From NCBI GenBank assembly GCA_031769625.1, contig JAUIMM010000213.1, positions 3,155,001-3,219,000 on the forward strand: a stretch of DNA of 64,000 nucleotides, in the 5' to 3' direction. The notes beneath the pieces were generated by a model. It saw nothing but the letters and a program-made list of their open reading frames with translations. It had not been told where the DNA came from and made no database searches. Shown here in pieces: positions 1 through 11,159 of this stretch. Each line of letters begins with the position of its first letter. The first letter of the stretch is position 1. A program made the translations under genes and the position numbers. This DNA comes from Taudactylus pleione (Eukaryota > Chordata > Amphibia > Anura > Myobatrachidae).

Positions 1-1240
1 TGTAAAACCGTCTCATTATGAACGTGGCAAAGTCTCTGAGAATTTGCCACTATCCACCTGCTCTGCTGGAGAGTCAGTGTGCAGAGATCCAGTTACCTAC
101 TCAGCGCTCCATGGCTCTGGCCCCCCAGCACAGGGCCATAGCCGGCCTGGAAGCCCATCCAGCAAGGGAATATTGGATTTTAGATATATTTGCCCCTTGC
201 AATCTGGAACCTCCTTCAAAGAGGACCTGGAGGGCATGGGCAACGTAGCACTCCTCACTAGGCGTGTAACATGAGAATCTACCCGTAAAGGTAACTCCCA
301 TTCGGAAATGTAATTATCCGCAAAGGGGTAAGCAAAAGGTCAACCGTTTTTGAGGCTGGAACCGCTTACCCGGATTTTCCACGCCTCCTCTAAATGATCC
401 ACCTGACCAGATAGAGGAATTACAGTGGCAACACCCTTATCCTTAAAGAAGGCATATTTGGATTTAGCCACGGGGGATATGTAATAACCAAAGCCGCACG
501 GACTGCCCGTATAAGGCCAGGTATATAGACTTTAGACCCAGACTACGCCTCCTTTGCACTAAGGGGCTTGTGTCTGAAAAAGTCAATAACGTCTCCATCA
601 TCAGACGTCATGCCTTTACCCGTCTGAGACCCGAAAGGCCGTTTAGAAGGCAGAAATGGTGATTCCCCTTATAAAACGTCCATCAGGTGCTATACCACTT
701 GGACAATAAATTCACCCACACAGGCTCCTGCGAGACCTGGGGGGGCGAAACACAGGATACACTGGGGTACCATCAACTGTCCAGGGACCCCAGCATGTGA
801 TGAGACCACCACAGGCTGCGATAACCCCTATGGGGAAACGCAGGGGGCGTTGCCCACAAGGGCTGTAAGCATCTTAGCTAGCCGAGGGCGGTCCCCTTTT
901 TTGTGCAGGCACAGTGACAGAATACAACATGCCCTCCATAAACCCTGAGCGTCTACATATCCCTCCGCTAACTGCACATGATATCAGTACATTATAGCTG
1001 GAAGAGGATATCCTCGTTCACTTTCAGACATGAGGAGTGTGAACGGAGCGTATGTGACCTCCCACACAGAAAAAACACGTTTACTGTGAGGTAATAAACA
1101 CCCTGCAACACCGTACCGCAAGGGCTGTAGCAGAAGAACAGGGATAGGAAAAAGGCTGACAGTCAGAAATGAAAGTACACAGCGCTAGCATTTAAGTCAC
1201 ATACAATGCACAGATAACATCCTGCATTAGAAGCACTGCG
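1..1240. other. Anonymous non-coding stretch
   Basis: I recognise no gene or repeat family here. Short open frames occur on both strands and overlap each other, which is what chance gives. The sequence is moderately GC-rich with scattered CpG. It is probably old interspersed repeat, but I see no terminal repeats to prove it. Confidence 0.4.
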
Positions 1241-2104
1241 AACAACTACACAGACCAGAGCCTGGTAGGAAACAGTGCTGCATACACTGACCTTAATTGA
1301 AGGCGAGGTATGCGGGGGACCCGGACCGCAATGGCACCTGTATCAGCTTCCAGCAGCGTTTGCCATCCCCAGCACATGTAGTGAGAAAATGGCCACCGAG
1401 GAGCAGAGAGGAGGCCGGGCCCGGGGGAGGAGCGCTGACACAGCCCGCTCAGACCGCTGTGGAATGGCACTGTGCAGCGGAGGAGATGCCGGCTGTGAGA
1501 CAGGGAAGGCGTTCTCCCCTGGCCTGCTATTAACCCCTGGGACGCCGCGCTGTACCGTACATGCTGCGGTCCGCTGTCCCTGGTGGTCTAGTGGAAGGCG
1601 CAGGATCAGTACCTGGCCCCACGCGCAGCCGGTCCCCAGGGAGCCCCCTGCCTGGGGACCAAACAGGACTGTGTTACCGGCGGGTGCCCACCGCGGGACC
1701 CCGCCGCTTACCTTGATCCCCGTGCATCCGGCCACAGTCCAGGTAGCCGGGGTCACCTCTAGCTCTGACCCCAGCTACTTACCAGCATCCCCGGATCGGT
1801 ACCGGCGTTCTGGTACCGGCGGGGTGTAGGAGTGACAGCATGGACGTCAATACTGACTGTCCTATGCTGGAGCACTCTAGTTGTGCAGCCACAGCTGCGA
1901 AGAAATCTTCAGGGGCCTTAAAAAGACCCCCCCTCTGTACGGTGCGACCGGTCCGGCCAGGCACCGACGAAAACTGAGTGGCCTGAGGCTCGGGGGCGGG
2001 GTATAGGAGAGGGACCCCAGTGCATCCTGGGAGGCTGAAAGTTTAACTCTGTGGTGCCTGGATGTCTGCCGCCATCGCCTATACCCCAAGGTATCCTGTG
2101 GATA
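1241..2104. other. GC-rich, CpG-containing segment, no gene recognised
   Basis: This block is much richer in G and C than its flanks, so long open frames appear on both strands at once (about 184 codons forward and 137 reverse, overlapping). Neither shows a domain, a signal peptide or a clear exon boundary. The GC-rich base composition alone explains them. It may be an unclassified dispersed repeat; a CpG-island promoter is possible, but no first exon can be recognised. Confidence 0.35.
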
Positions 2105-2215
2105 CCCTATGGACCCTGAAGCAGAAAAGTCTTTGAAATTGAATACGGGGATAATTAAAATAGACAAAATTGACGTCATCGGCGATAAATTATCGGCTTT
2201 TCGCAGCCAAATTCA
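2105..2215. repeat. MITE right-end fragment, same family as 50992-51823
   Basis: The segment carries the block 'gaaattgaatacgg', then 'gacgtcatcggcg', then 'aaattcaatac'. The same order of motifs is found near the right end of the element at 50992-51823 (around 51724-51775). Only the end of the element is preserved here. Confidence 0.6.
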
Positions 2216-3393
2216 ATACTGCCCTAAGGGTGAGATGTATAAAACATTTTAAAGGAGGACACATGGAATTTGTATACAGAGTGCAGTTTGGTCTTCTGTA
2301 ACCTCACAGCATTATAGAATGCTGTTCCTGTGATCTCTATTTCTTCCATTGGTTACTGAGTGCTGGTATTTGCCTTCTCCCCTACAGGGAACTTCAGGCA
2401 ACCAATCAAGATACAATGTGGAATAATGCAGCAGGCAGTGCTGTAACACACACACAAAAAGTGCTAAATGCATCCTGTTAGTTTTCCTGACTGCATCAAC
2501 CTGATGGCTGGATATATCAATGAATCATCAGCAATGATTGTACAACATACAGTAGGGCATCAATAAATACAACAATGAATTAAATTATAATAGGACAACA
2601 TGAGATCCAGCAACCTAAAGAGTATGGTATCAATAACATCAACAAGAGGCACTTGTGGTTTTCTAGAATATTTTGTTATTATTAGGCATATAAAAAGGAA
2701 GATGGCCGTTAACAATGTACAACTAGATGGAAAAGGTATTTTTTGCTACACAAGACTAATCAGAGGATTTCCAAAGTATCTGTAGTTCATACTAAGATGT
2801 ATGGCAGAAGCTATAATGAATCTGACTTTGCATGGTGGGAAGTAGTGTACCAATACAACTCTCCCAGGTATCAAACAAACATTGAACCCATTTTTCCGCT
2901 TCAAACATGGTTTCCATCTGAAATAGATAATATAAATGCTCTGTATTTGATGAAAATACAGGGAAGCCTGGGTGGCGCCAATTCTGTAATATGAATTAAT
3001 TGCCAGGAGGAGCTTCTTACTTTTCTTAGTAACACATTGAAATCTAGATGGTATTCTTGGTACATACTGGCTAGGAAAGTCTTACAAAATATAAGTATAC
3101 TTAGAATATCTTGAGTAAAAAAGAAAGTGAAATGCGTAAGCCACTAACCCAGTCATGGTCAATGGGTTATCTTAAGAAAGTATAATAAGAGATGGTCCTT
3201 TTGGATATGGAAGTTTGCAAATTCAGCTTATCTAAGGGACTGTCGCAGTCATTAGCTGTTAGGCCCAGTATAATTGTGGAGACATCTTGTTGTGCCTGCA
3301 GAACTGTCACCTGGAAGGCCCGTAAGGTCTCATAACTCCCCAAAGCTTCTGTAAATGTAAGAGGACATTTAGTTGTTTAGGTGGTGTATATAA
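2216..3393. other. Anonymous AT-rich stretch
   Basis: I see nothing I can name. Open frames near 2600-2994 are short, low-complexity and without domains. Confidence 0.4.
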
Positions 3394-4082
3394 CTAATTC
3401 CCACAACCTGCCATATTACTAAAGGGTAGGTAGCCATTCCGTTCTGAAACTCCAAATTGCGAAGCAGCGAGAGATGGAGGGATATGTGGGTGTTCAGACC
3501 AAAATGATGTCAATGAAGGTGCCAAACATTTCTTGTATACAAAAAGAGGATTATCTTGCATGTGTTGCATTCTTTTTTTTAAATTTAAAATAGTTTTTAT
3601 TATAAATAAATATTTTTTACATTGTAGATCATACATAACAGTAATCATAAATACATTATATGCTTCTGCATTCATACTTAAACATGAATATGCAAGAAGC
3701 TAGTGATAGCATCTTGTCTAAATATTGTGATTCTAAAGAGGTATTAGCATTGAGGTCTCTTGCTTGAAGTAATTTCTTTAAATAGTGCAATTGAGCTGCA
3801 TGGTTAAACTTCATGATGTAATTGAAATGAATGCCCCTATTTCCATCTCGTTTGACAGTTTCAGGAGACTAATACACAGTCTCTTCCCATGCCAAATGAA
3901 GGTGTGAAAGTGGGCATTTATTGGTTGGATATCTTTTTGAATGGGTAAAGGGGGCAAAGCTTGTAGTAAACACAACAGCCTAGGAAAAGTGACCATCTTA
4001 AGTATAATAGCCCTGCCAAGATAGGAAAGGGTAAGAGGATACCAGTTCTGAAACTCAACAGCGAATACTTTCATTGCATGGG
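3394..4082 (-). mobile_element. L1-type LINE ORF2 C-terminal fragment
   Basis: The reverse-strand translation at 4074-3811 reads like the connection region downstream of the reverse transcriptase in L1 ORF2: a 'YLGRAIILKMVTFPRLLCLL' segment followed by 'FHTFIWHGKR'. The corresponding part of the L1 at 7866-10198 reads 'ILKIITFPKLLYPLQMLP' and 'FRKFIWQHKRPRISL', so the two are related by eye. Further L1-like reverse-strand protein (around 3560-3394, 'SQFGVSERNGYLPFSNMAG') lies beyond an AT-rich interruption at about 3565-3680. Frames are broken, so this is a dead fragment. Confidence 0.7.
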
Positions 4083-4409
4083 AAATGTTGAGTCTTCATA
4101 AGTTTGCTGAGTTCTAGGGGAGAGAAATATATAGGCTGTACAACAATACCACTACATGTCAGGTTCTTAGAACACAGAAGGCCTTGGATTAAGAAAACAA
4201 AAACTCATCCTTTATCCAAACATATAGTGGAATACCAAAAAGATAAGTTAGACCATATTAGAATAATGGCAATCAAATTTATTGGTCCTACTAAGAGAGG
4301 GGGAGACCGGTTTAGTTTGCTCTGCAAACGGGAAGCATATTGGATATTCCATTTGAGGACATTAATGCCACAAGGTCTGAATGACACTGTAGAGCTTAAT
4401 AACATCTGA
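4083..4409 (+). pseudogene. Penelope-like element, 3' end of ORF with GIY-YIG endonuclease
   Basis: PLEs encode one protein with a reverse transcriptase joined to a C-terminal GIY-YIG nuclease that nicks the target DNA. The reading frame ending at 4409 shows the second half of that nuclease: 'YIGCTTIPLHVRFLEH' has the YIG element and the conserved Arg and Glu-His of the active-site helix. 'CKREAYWIFHLRTL' near the end carries the conserved late Glu. The frame ends with 'GLNDTVELNNI' and a stop, which is how PLE proteins typically finish. The reverse transcriptase is missing: the sequence upstream is an unrelated L1 fragment, so the copy is 5' truncated. The reading is confident for the family; activity is not possible. 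Confidence 0.8.
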
Positions 4410-4595
4410 TTTATATAGAAATCATTAAATAGTAGATGTAGGTTCCGAATAATTTGAAATATCTAGGCTCTCTTATATAGTTCCTCCACATACATAGACA
4501 TTACTATGATATTTATGTAGAGATATAAACTCTATTGAGAGTTTTGATTTCCATTGTTCATATGATCTTTACATACGCGTGTGTGTGTGTATATT
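4410..4595 (+). mobile_element. PLE downstream flank, first part (split by Tc1)
   Basis: This non-coding AT-rich sequence follows the PLE stop codon and is cut off by the Tc1-like element at 4596. If that element is removed, it joins 6154-7500. That would place a hammerhead-like motif (6748-6783) about 780 bp after the PLE stop. The assignment to the PLE is inference from order and distance. Confidence 0.5.
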
Positions 4596-6153
4596 ACAAG
4601 ATGTGCTTTAACTGCAGGCTTTCAGATTTAATTTGAGGGTAATTACATCCAAATCAGGTGAACGGTGTAGGAATTACAACGGTTTCTATATGTGCCTCCC
4701 ACTTTTTAAGGGGCCAAAAGTAATAGGAATATCAACTCAAAAGCTATTTCATGGACAGGTGTGGGCTATTCCCTCATTATTTCATTATCAATTAAGCAGG
4801 TAAAAGGTCTGGAGTTAATTCTAGGTGTGACATTTGCATTTGGAATCAGTTGCTGTCGACTCTCAATATGAGATCCAAAGAGCTGTCACTATCAGTGAAG
4901 CAAGCATCATTAGGCTGAAAAATCTAAACAAACCCATCAGAGAGATCGCAAAAATATTAGGTGTGGCCAAATCAACTGTTTGGAACATTCTTAAAAAGAA
5001 AGAACGCACCGGAGAGCGCAGCAACACCAAAAGACCTGGAAGAAAACAACTGTGGTGGATGACAGAATAATTATTTCCCTAGTGAAGAAAAACCCCTTCA
5101 CAACAGTTGGCCAAATCAAGAACACTCTCCAGGAGGTAGGTGTATATGTGTCAAAGTCAACAATCAAGAGAATACTTCACAAGAGTGAATATAGAGGGTT
5201 CACCACAAGATGTAAACCATTGGTGAACCACAAAAACAGGAAGATCAGATTGGAGTTTGCCAAGCAATATCTAAAAAAGCCATTACAGTTCTGGAACAAC
5301 ATCCTTTGGACAGATGAGACAAAGATCAACTTGTACCAGAGTCATGGGAAGAGAAGAGTATGGAGAAGGAAAGGAACTGCTCATGATCCAAAACATACCA
5401 CCTCATCAGTGAAGCATGGTGGTGGAAGTGTCATGGCGTGGGCATGTATGGCTGCCAATGAAACTGGTTCCCTTGTATTTATTGATGATGTGACTGCTGA
5501 CAAAAGCAGCAGAATGAATTCTGAAGTGTTTCGGGCAATATTATATGCTCATATTCAGTTAAATGCTTCAGAACTCATTGGACGGCGCTTCACAGTGCAG
5601 ATGGACAATGACCCGAAGCATACTGCAAAAGCAACCAAAGAGTTTTTTAAGGCTAAAAAGTGGAATGTTATGCAATGGCCAAGTCAATCCCCTGACCTGA
5701 ATCCGATTGAGCATGCATTTCACTTGATGAAGACAAAACTGAAGGGAAAATGCCCCAAGAACAAGCAGGAACTGAAGACATTTGCAGTAGAGGCCTGGCA
5801 GAACATCACCAGGGATGAAACCCAGCATCTGGTGATGTCTATGTGTTCCAGACTTCAGGCTGTAATTGCCTGCAAAGGATTTGCAACAAAGTATTTAAAA
5901 GTGAAAGTTAGATTTAGGATTGTTTAGTTTGTCCCATTACTTTTGGCCCCTTAAAAAGTGGGAGGCACATATAGAAACCGTTGCAATTCCTACACCGTTC
6001 ACCTGATTTGGATGTAATTACCCTCAAATTAAATCTGAAAGTCTGCAGTTAAAGCACATCTTGTTTGTTTCATTTCAAAGCCATTGTGGTGGTGAATAGA
6101 GGCCAAAATATGAAAATTCTATCAATGTCCCAATATTTATGCACCCGACTAAT
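4596..6153 (+). mobile_element. Tc1/mariner DNA transposon (one terminus truncated)
   Basis: Inverted repeats bracket a transposase. The left copy (4596-4729) and right copy (about 5931-6064) match almost base for base in opposite orientation, for example 'aaggggccaaaagtaat' on the left against 'attacttttggcccctt' on the right. On the right the element continues another 85 bp or so ('ggggtg'-class terminus read inwards, ending near the 'gcacccgactaatata' at 6141) to a TA-rich site. The left side has no counterpart of those 85 bp. The outer left end, which should hold the terminal transposase-binding site, is therefore missing and is replaced by a GT/AT microsatellite. Confidence 0.9.
4868..5927 (+). 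pseudogene. Tc1-family transposase, DD34E, N-terminus frameshifted
   Basis: This would be the cut-and-paste transposase of the surrounding element. The C-terminal two thirds (5052-5927) are open. They hold a complete DD34E catalytic triad: Asp in 'WTDETK' (codon 5313-5315), Asp in 'QMDNDPKHT' (5604-5606) and Glu in 'SPDLNPIEH' (5709-5711), with 34 residues between the last two. The N-terminal DNA-binding region is spread over three frames. It starts as 'MRSKELSLSVKQAS' at 4868 and shifts near 4905 into the frame with the helix-turn-helix-like 'IREIAKILGVAKSTVW'. It shifts again near 5050 after 'KRPGRK' into the catalytic frame. Two small indels are enough to explain this. The copy is inactive but young enough to be easily read. 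Confidence 0.9.
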
Positions 6154-6173
6154 ATATATATATATATATATAT
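6149..6173. repeat. (TA)n microsatellite at Tc1 right end
   Basis: A pure TA run begins at the right terminus of the Tc1 element. Tc1/mariner elements insert at TA, so the run may have grown from the target site. Confidence 0.85.
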
Positions 6174-6747
6174 GTTTATTAAATCATGTATATTTATATA
6201 TATTTTATATGTTATTTCTCCTGTTATCTGTACCCAATTTGGGTCTTCATATATAGTAAATCTCATCTTATGTTTAGATAATATTGAGGCATACACGAAA
6301 GGGGAATATATGGGTGGTCATTTATTTTCATGGGTCACAAATATACTGTATATATCCCTGTTCAATAGTTTGATATGTATATATGAATATTAATTCAATG
6401 AGACCATTTGTATTGTGTGGAACAGTAAGATATAAAAATATTGTTTTTTTTAAGAAAATATATTTTCTCTTAAAAAAATTGTGAATTGTAAATTTTTATA
6501 CATTTATGTATTGTATATGTTAAACTGTGTAGATTTGAAAGTTTACAGGCCGTCTTAGTAATAGAAGGAATATAAAAATATATACTGGAATAGAAATAGG
6601 TAATAGCAATTGGTGAATACTGATGAAAAACACACAGATGCTGCAAAATGCGGAGTACAAGGAGACTATCAATACTAATAGTTAAATGGAACACAGCCAG
6701 CATTTGTGCGCACAAAGTTTCCCACTGAGAATGATGGCCATTATTTC
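6174..6747 (+). other. AT-rich sequence, probable PLE flank continued
   Basis: The stretch is AT-rich with no gene. By position it continues the sequence interrupted by the Tc1 insertion. Confidence 0.35.
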
Positions 6748-6790
6748 CTGAGGAAGCCGCAGAGAGAGTGATAGGCGGAGTAACACGTAG
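6748..6790 (+). ncRNA. Hammerhead-ribozyme-like core (degenerate)
   Basis: 'CTGAGGA' at 6748-6754 fits the conserved CUGANGA box exactly. It is followed by 'CCGC' (6757-6760), which can pair with 'GCGG' (6775-6778) as stem II. The next box reads 'GTAA' at 6780-6783 where an active hammerhead has GAAA. Hammerheads of this minimal type occur in the terminal repeats of PLEs. One changed core base argues that this copy no longer cleaves. Confidence 0.5.
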
Positions 6791-7500
6791 AAGACGTCTT
6801 GCTGTGTGGCCAACAAAACGGTCACTGTAGGAATACAGCACTGAATCCGCGAGACCATCAAGGAGTGGTGGTGAGAGATATACCTAGTCCGGTTGGCATT
6901 GCTGGAGTACCTGGACTCGAATATATGGGAAGAGGTGTCTAAATACTGATGTAGGTTATAGCAGACATCCTCCTATGTAAAATTCTCCCCCTCCTGCAAA
7001 TGTCCATATGTGGCTGTACAAAAAGGTACCATATAGTCAGTGACCAGATACTGTTATTTATATGAAACAGGTGATATTTGTGTTTTTATTTGGATAGTGT
7101 GCGCACTTTTGGAAGGACTAACTTCCATTTTATTGATTCAATTAAACATCTCACCTGCAAAGGATTAGTTGTGGCTGCACAACTAATTCTATATTGCCGA
7201 TAACCGGAGATTGATCACAGCTGACATTGTGTCTTTTTGGATACACAGTGCACCTTATTAAAAGGATTGAACCACATTCTTTTTGATAAAATAAATCATG
7301 ATATAAAAACTGGAAACTACTGAAAATCAAAGTGCTACATATGTTCAGAGACTGGATACTAACAATACAATTGCCAATCCTTGCACAAATCGTTAAAGGG
7401 CAATTTAAGCTGTGTTGCGAGGAGTTAACAAATGACTTTGGAATAAGTAGGCTTTTTTTGTGCATTTAATATAGGTCAATCTCTTTTTGTGAGAATATAT
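6791..7500 (+). mobile_element. Probable PLE terminal region
   Basis: This is non-coding sequence downstream of the hammerhead-like core, without similarity I can name to other families. I assign it to the PLE by position only. The right boundary is not defined, because I could not find a target duplication. Confidence 0.35.
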
Positions 7501-7852
7501 ATGTTTATTGTATCTTTGGTGTGTTATTTTATGCAAATTAAATGACTAGTATATGCTAATTAAATGTGTATTAATTGACAGCGCCTTGAATACGTGATTT
7601 TTTAGTTTGTTGGTATAGTGGGGAGGTATAATTCCCACATTGGTTTCCTAGGCTGCAGTCTTAATTTATCAGAATTATATAATTTATCTGTTACGTTGAG
7701 CGCCAGTTTTCCCTTGTTGTAATTAACTTCAGAGAAGATGCTTCTCATTGTATTGGAAATGATTGACCCCACTGAGGGATCGTGCATCTGAAGCATAAAT
7801 ACAAACCAACCAATTTGTTAGTATTAACCAGTGCAGAGATGTTGCTAGAAGA
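7501..7852. other. Anonymous stretch before L1 insertion
   Basis: I see nothing recognisable in this AT-rich sequence. Confidence 0.4.
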
Positions 7853-7894
7853 ATGGATTTTGCTTCATAGAGATCAAATTCCTTTCCCTAAGCT

Positions 7895-10018
7895 TTAAAG
7901 AATCCCACACTATCTTGCTTCCGAAACCAGACAGGGACCCCAAACTTGTATCTTCATACCGCCCCATAACTTTGCTTAATCAGGATTTCAAGATATTGTC
8001 AAAAATAATGGCAAATCGTCTTCAGTCTATTCTGCCAGATATTCTGACTTCACTGAATATCTACCATGGGTAAATCCCAATTGATGTGAAGGGAGTCCGA
8101 ATTGCCCTGGCTGCGATTATCTCAGCAGCCAATGATATGAATAACAACCCAACCATGCTTCTCAGCTTAAATGCTGAGAAAGCCTTTGACCTCTTTTCCT
8201 GGGTACATTTGCTGCAGGTGTTCGAGATCATTGCCTTCGGAAGTGATTTCTCCCAACTCTTTAGATAGCTTATACCTCACCGTCTACTTCATTGATAGTT
8301 AATGGTGAAAAAGGCTCCCCGATCCCCACTGCACGAGGTAAGAGGCAGGGCTGCCCCTTGTCTCCCCTCCTATTCAATATAGCCCTGGACCCTCTCCTAA
8401 GACTCCTACAGGTATTAAATTAGGTTCATGAGAAACAAAGATCGTAGCTTTTGCGGACGACCTTTTATTAAATATATCTCACATCCGGAAACCACTTTAC
8501 CCTTTGTATTACATATTTTGGAAGATTATGGCCAGATCTCTGGTTTTACCTTTAATCATGATAAATCACAGGGCATGTTGCTGGGCTCCCAGGGTCACCC
8601 CCCCTGGTGTGCAGATTATAGGATTAAATGGACCTCCAATTCCATTAGATATCTCGGAATTTGTCTTCCCAAAAACATACATAATTTATATAGTTTGAAT
8701 ATACAAAAGATAATTCAAGAAGCACTGGGGGAATTGGGGAAATGGCAGCATTTAATGTTATCATACCAAGGACAGGTACATATATTAAAAATTATTACAT
8801 TCCCAAAACTCCTTTATCCACTTCAGATGCTTCCGATATGGTTGTCTGTAGTGGATGAAAAACTAATAAACACCACATTTAGAAAATTTATTTGGCAGCA
8901 TAAGAGACCACGCATAAGCTTAATCAAATTACAACAGCCTATAGCCAATGGGGGGGGTAAACCTTTCAAACTTAAAATTATATAACCAGGCAGGTGTTCT
9001 CCGCTACATCAGAGACTGGATTCATGGTACGGATCATTACACAACTTCGAACATTGATCAATCCTTTTTACCACATCGGCACCTTTTATCATAGCCTACA
9101 CAATCATCGGCAGAAAATAACCTCCATAGAGTCTCAAAATCCACTGCTGATGTCTTCTTGGATTATTTGGCACAAAACCAGAAACAAAATGGGTCTTCAT
9201 AGTCACCACTCGCTATTTCTCCCATGGATAGCCAACCCCGAATTCCAAAATGGCCAAGCAGCGCAGCCTTTCCTTGTGTTCTAAAGGTATATCTCAGGTT
9301 AAAGCTCTAGTAGATAACATCTCATTCACCTCTTCAGATACAAGTACTGGCAGATAAGTATACCATACCCAAATCACATGCTCTAGCTATGTACCAAGCT
9401 CAGCATTACGCTAGCTCGATTGCGAGGTGCCTCTCTGCAGATGATTGGTCCAAACCTCTCGATGTCACATTAACTAGACAATCGTCTGACAGGAAAGCCA
9501 TTTCCACATTCTACCAAATACTACATGTCCTTGTAGATCTCACAAAATCAAAGGCAGGAATCTTTTCTTGGACACAGATTTTTCCTACTCTAACAATAGA
9601 TATTCTTTTGAAAACCTTTAATTACTCCATACGAACATTATCTTCTTCAATGTACAGGGAAACGTTTTACAATATATTTCATAATGGATATCTATCACCA
9701 CATCGCAGATTTTTGATTGGGATCTCGGATTCTGGGGCTTGCCCGAAGTGCAAGGGCCCAGATGCCACATTCATACATTGTATGTGGGATTGCCCACTTG
9801 TAAATTATTTTTGGAAACAGGTTAGACGATTCGCAATGACCTACCTCAGTTACATAAATGTTTTCACTCCACAAGTTGGAATGAAACCAGATTTTTATCG
9901 GGAGATACACCAATTGATATGCAAACAACGGTTTCTTAGACATTGGGGGATGTGCCGGCCGCGCCTATTGATTTTGACTTTGATGTTTGAGCCTATTATG
10001 TTTCTCACTCTGTTTTGA
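7895..10018 (+). pseudogene. L1 ORF2 (reverse transcriptase and C-terminal region), broken
   Basis: ORF2 of L1 encodes endonuclease plus reverse transcriptase; only the reverse transcriptase and C-terminus are present here. In order one can read 'LPKPDRDPKLVSSYRPITLL' (from about 7917), the motif A block 'LNAEKAFD' (about 8165), 'RQGCPLSPLLFNIALDPLL' (about 8343), the catalytic box 'VAFADDLLLN' (FADD at 8450-8461), 'QGQVHILKIITFPKLLYPL' and 'FRKFIWQHKRPRISL'. The C-terminal Cys/His region follows, 'CPKCKGPDATFIHCMWDCP' (about 9739-9798). Motif A has Asn where the catalytic Asp belongs. The frame shifts several times, for example just after FADD near 8470, and there are stops such as near 8268. 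It is clearly non-functional. Confidence 0.9.
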
Positions 10019-10176
10019 GAAATGTTGGTCATTTTATATTTGTATGTATACATGTAAATATACATATATATACACACATCTAATTTCTTTTTCGATTATA
10101 CAATGTTAATTGCGACACTGTTGAAGAAAGTATATAATTTGTGTTATTTTCCAAAGTTCTGAAATAAAAAGAAATT

Positions 10177-10196
10177 AAAAAAAAAAAAAAAAAAAA
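10177..10196 (+). repeat. L1 poly(A) tail
   Basis: An uninterrupted A-run ends directly before the right target duplication and follows an 'aataaaaagaaatt' polyadenylation-like signal. Confidence 0.9.
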
Positions 10197-10264
10197 GCAT
10201 GGATTTTGCTTGAGACAAGTCAAAGAAGGAGATACTGTAGTCATCGAAAGCAAAAATTTTGACC

Positions 10265-10400
10265 TCATGAGACCCTATGCTGGCCATACACCAACTTTCC
10301 TCCAACCATCCAACTAGTTGGTTGGTATGGAAATCCGGTAATGCATGAGAGCAAATGACAATCAGCAATTTGCTCCCCGTATCCCAATTAATATAAATGA
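10265..10400. repeat. Half of a MITE related to 52724-53018 and 62344-62660
   Basis: The blocks 'ccaactagttggttgg', 'aatccggtaatgcatg' and 'gagcaaatgacaatcagcaa' match motifs in the two complete elements ('aatctggtaatgtatg', 'gagcaaatgacaatcgacca'). Only one side of the element is present. Confidence 0.6.
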
Positions 10401-10854
10401 GGTATAAGGGGTCCTATAGAAAAAAATGTATCAAACGTATGAAATCGGGGTCAAAAGCACTACATTCCAAAGCGGTAAAAAGATGGGTCCTCAAACTGTA
10501 TTGAATGCCTATACACAGTAAATGTGAGAAAATGAGGGGAGGTCATGTAAGCAGATTAATATAATTCTAGCAGAATTGGAAGGATGTTGTCATGAAACAT
10601 TTTATAATAGCTGTTTGTCAAACTGTTAGGAAATAAAAGCCTTTTTAATTCTAATTATTAATTGAATACAGTTAAATTAATTTAGTAAAATAATATATTA
10701 GTGTTTATTTGATTAATCTGATCATGTTGGCAAGAACATATGCTGAGCACAAGGCGGAATTAATCAAATAAATAAGTCCTGAGCAGTTCTAGTCGTACAT
10801 AAAATGGTGCAGAAATTATTCCACAAGTAACCCCAGAGAAATATCACTCCGTGG
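10401..10854. other. Anonymous AT-rich stretch
   Basis: I see no gene or repeat that I can name. Confidence 0.4.
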
Positions 10855-11159
10855 GAGAATTCAATTCTCTTAATGGGGATGTAACTCCCGACTTAAATGC
10901 CCATAGCTACTCAATTGATAAACCTGTGATGAACCCACGAAAACCATCCTCTGAGGTGCAAGCAGAAATCCGCACTAACTAATGCCTCAGAGCTAGTTGC
11001 AGTGCTAACACATGCGGTAACAGCATTGCGCCAGGCACTTAAGTTGGGAGATCCGGTAAAGTGCTTCTCCCGGCTTATGTGCCGATGCGATGTCAATTGA
11101 ATAGCTCTGGACACTTAACCCAGGAGCTACATCCCTGTAAAGAAAACTGAATTCCTCTC
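10855..11159. repeat. MITE, about 305 bp, with inverted termini
   Basis: The left end 'gagaattcaattctctt...ggggatgtaactcc' faces a right end whose reverse complement reads 'gagaggaattcagttttctt...agggatgtagctcc'. Internal sub-terminal blocks also mirror each other ('acttaa', 'gagctattcaattga'). There is no coding capacity. I cannot place it in a superfamily with confidence. Confidence 0.75.

Larger units (their letters stand above)
7853..10211 (+). mobile_element. 5'-truncated L1 LINE with poly(A) tail and 13-bp TSD
   Basis: The 13-mer 'atggattttgctt' occurs at 7853-7865 and again at 10199-10211. It flanks a unit that ends in an A-run at about 10177-10196. This is the signature of target-primed reverse transcription by L1. 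The insert (7866-10198, 2.33 kb) starts inside ORF2, so it is 5' truncated. Confidence 0.92.

Noticed and set aside
601..660. Hammerhead-like words 'ctgagacccgaaaggc'
   Set aside because: The boxes do not align with CUGANGA plus stem II plus GAAA and no PLE sequence is near.
1275..1829. 184-codon GC-rich open frame
   Set aside because: It overlaps a 137-codon frame on the other strand, with no domain or splice signals. GC-rich composition explains it.
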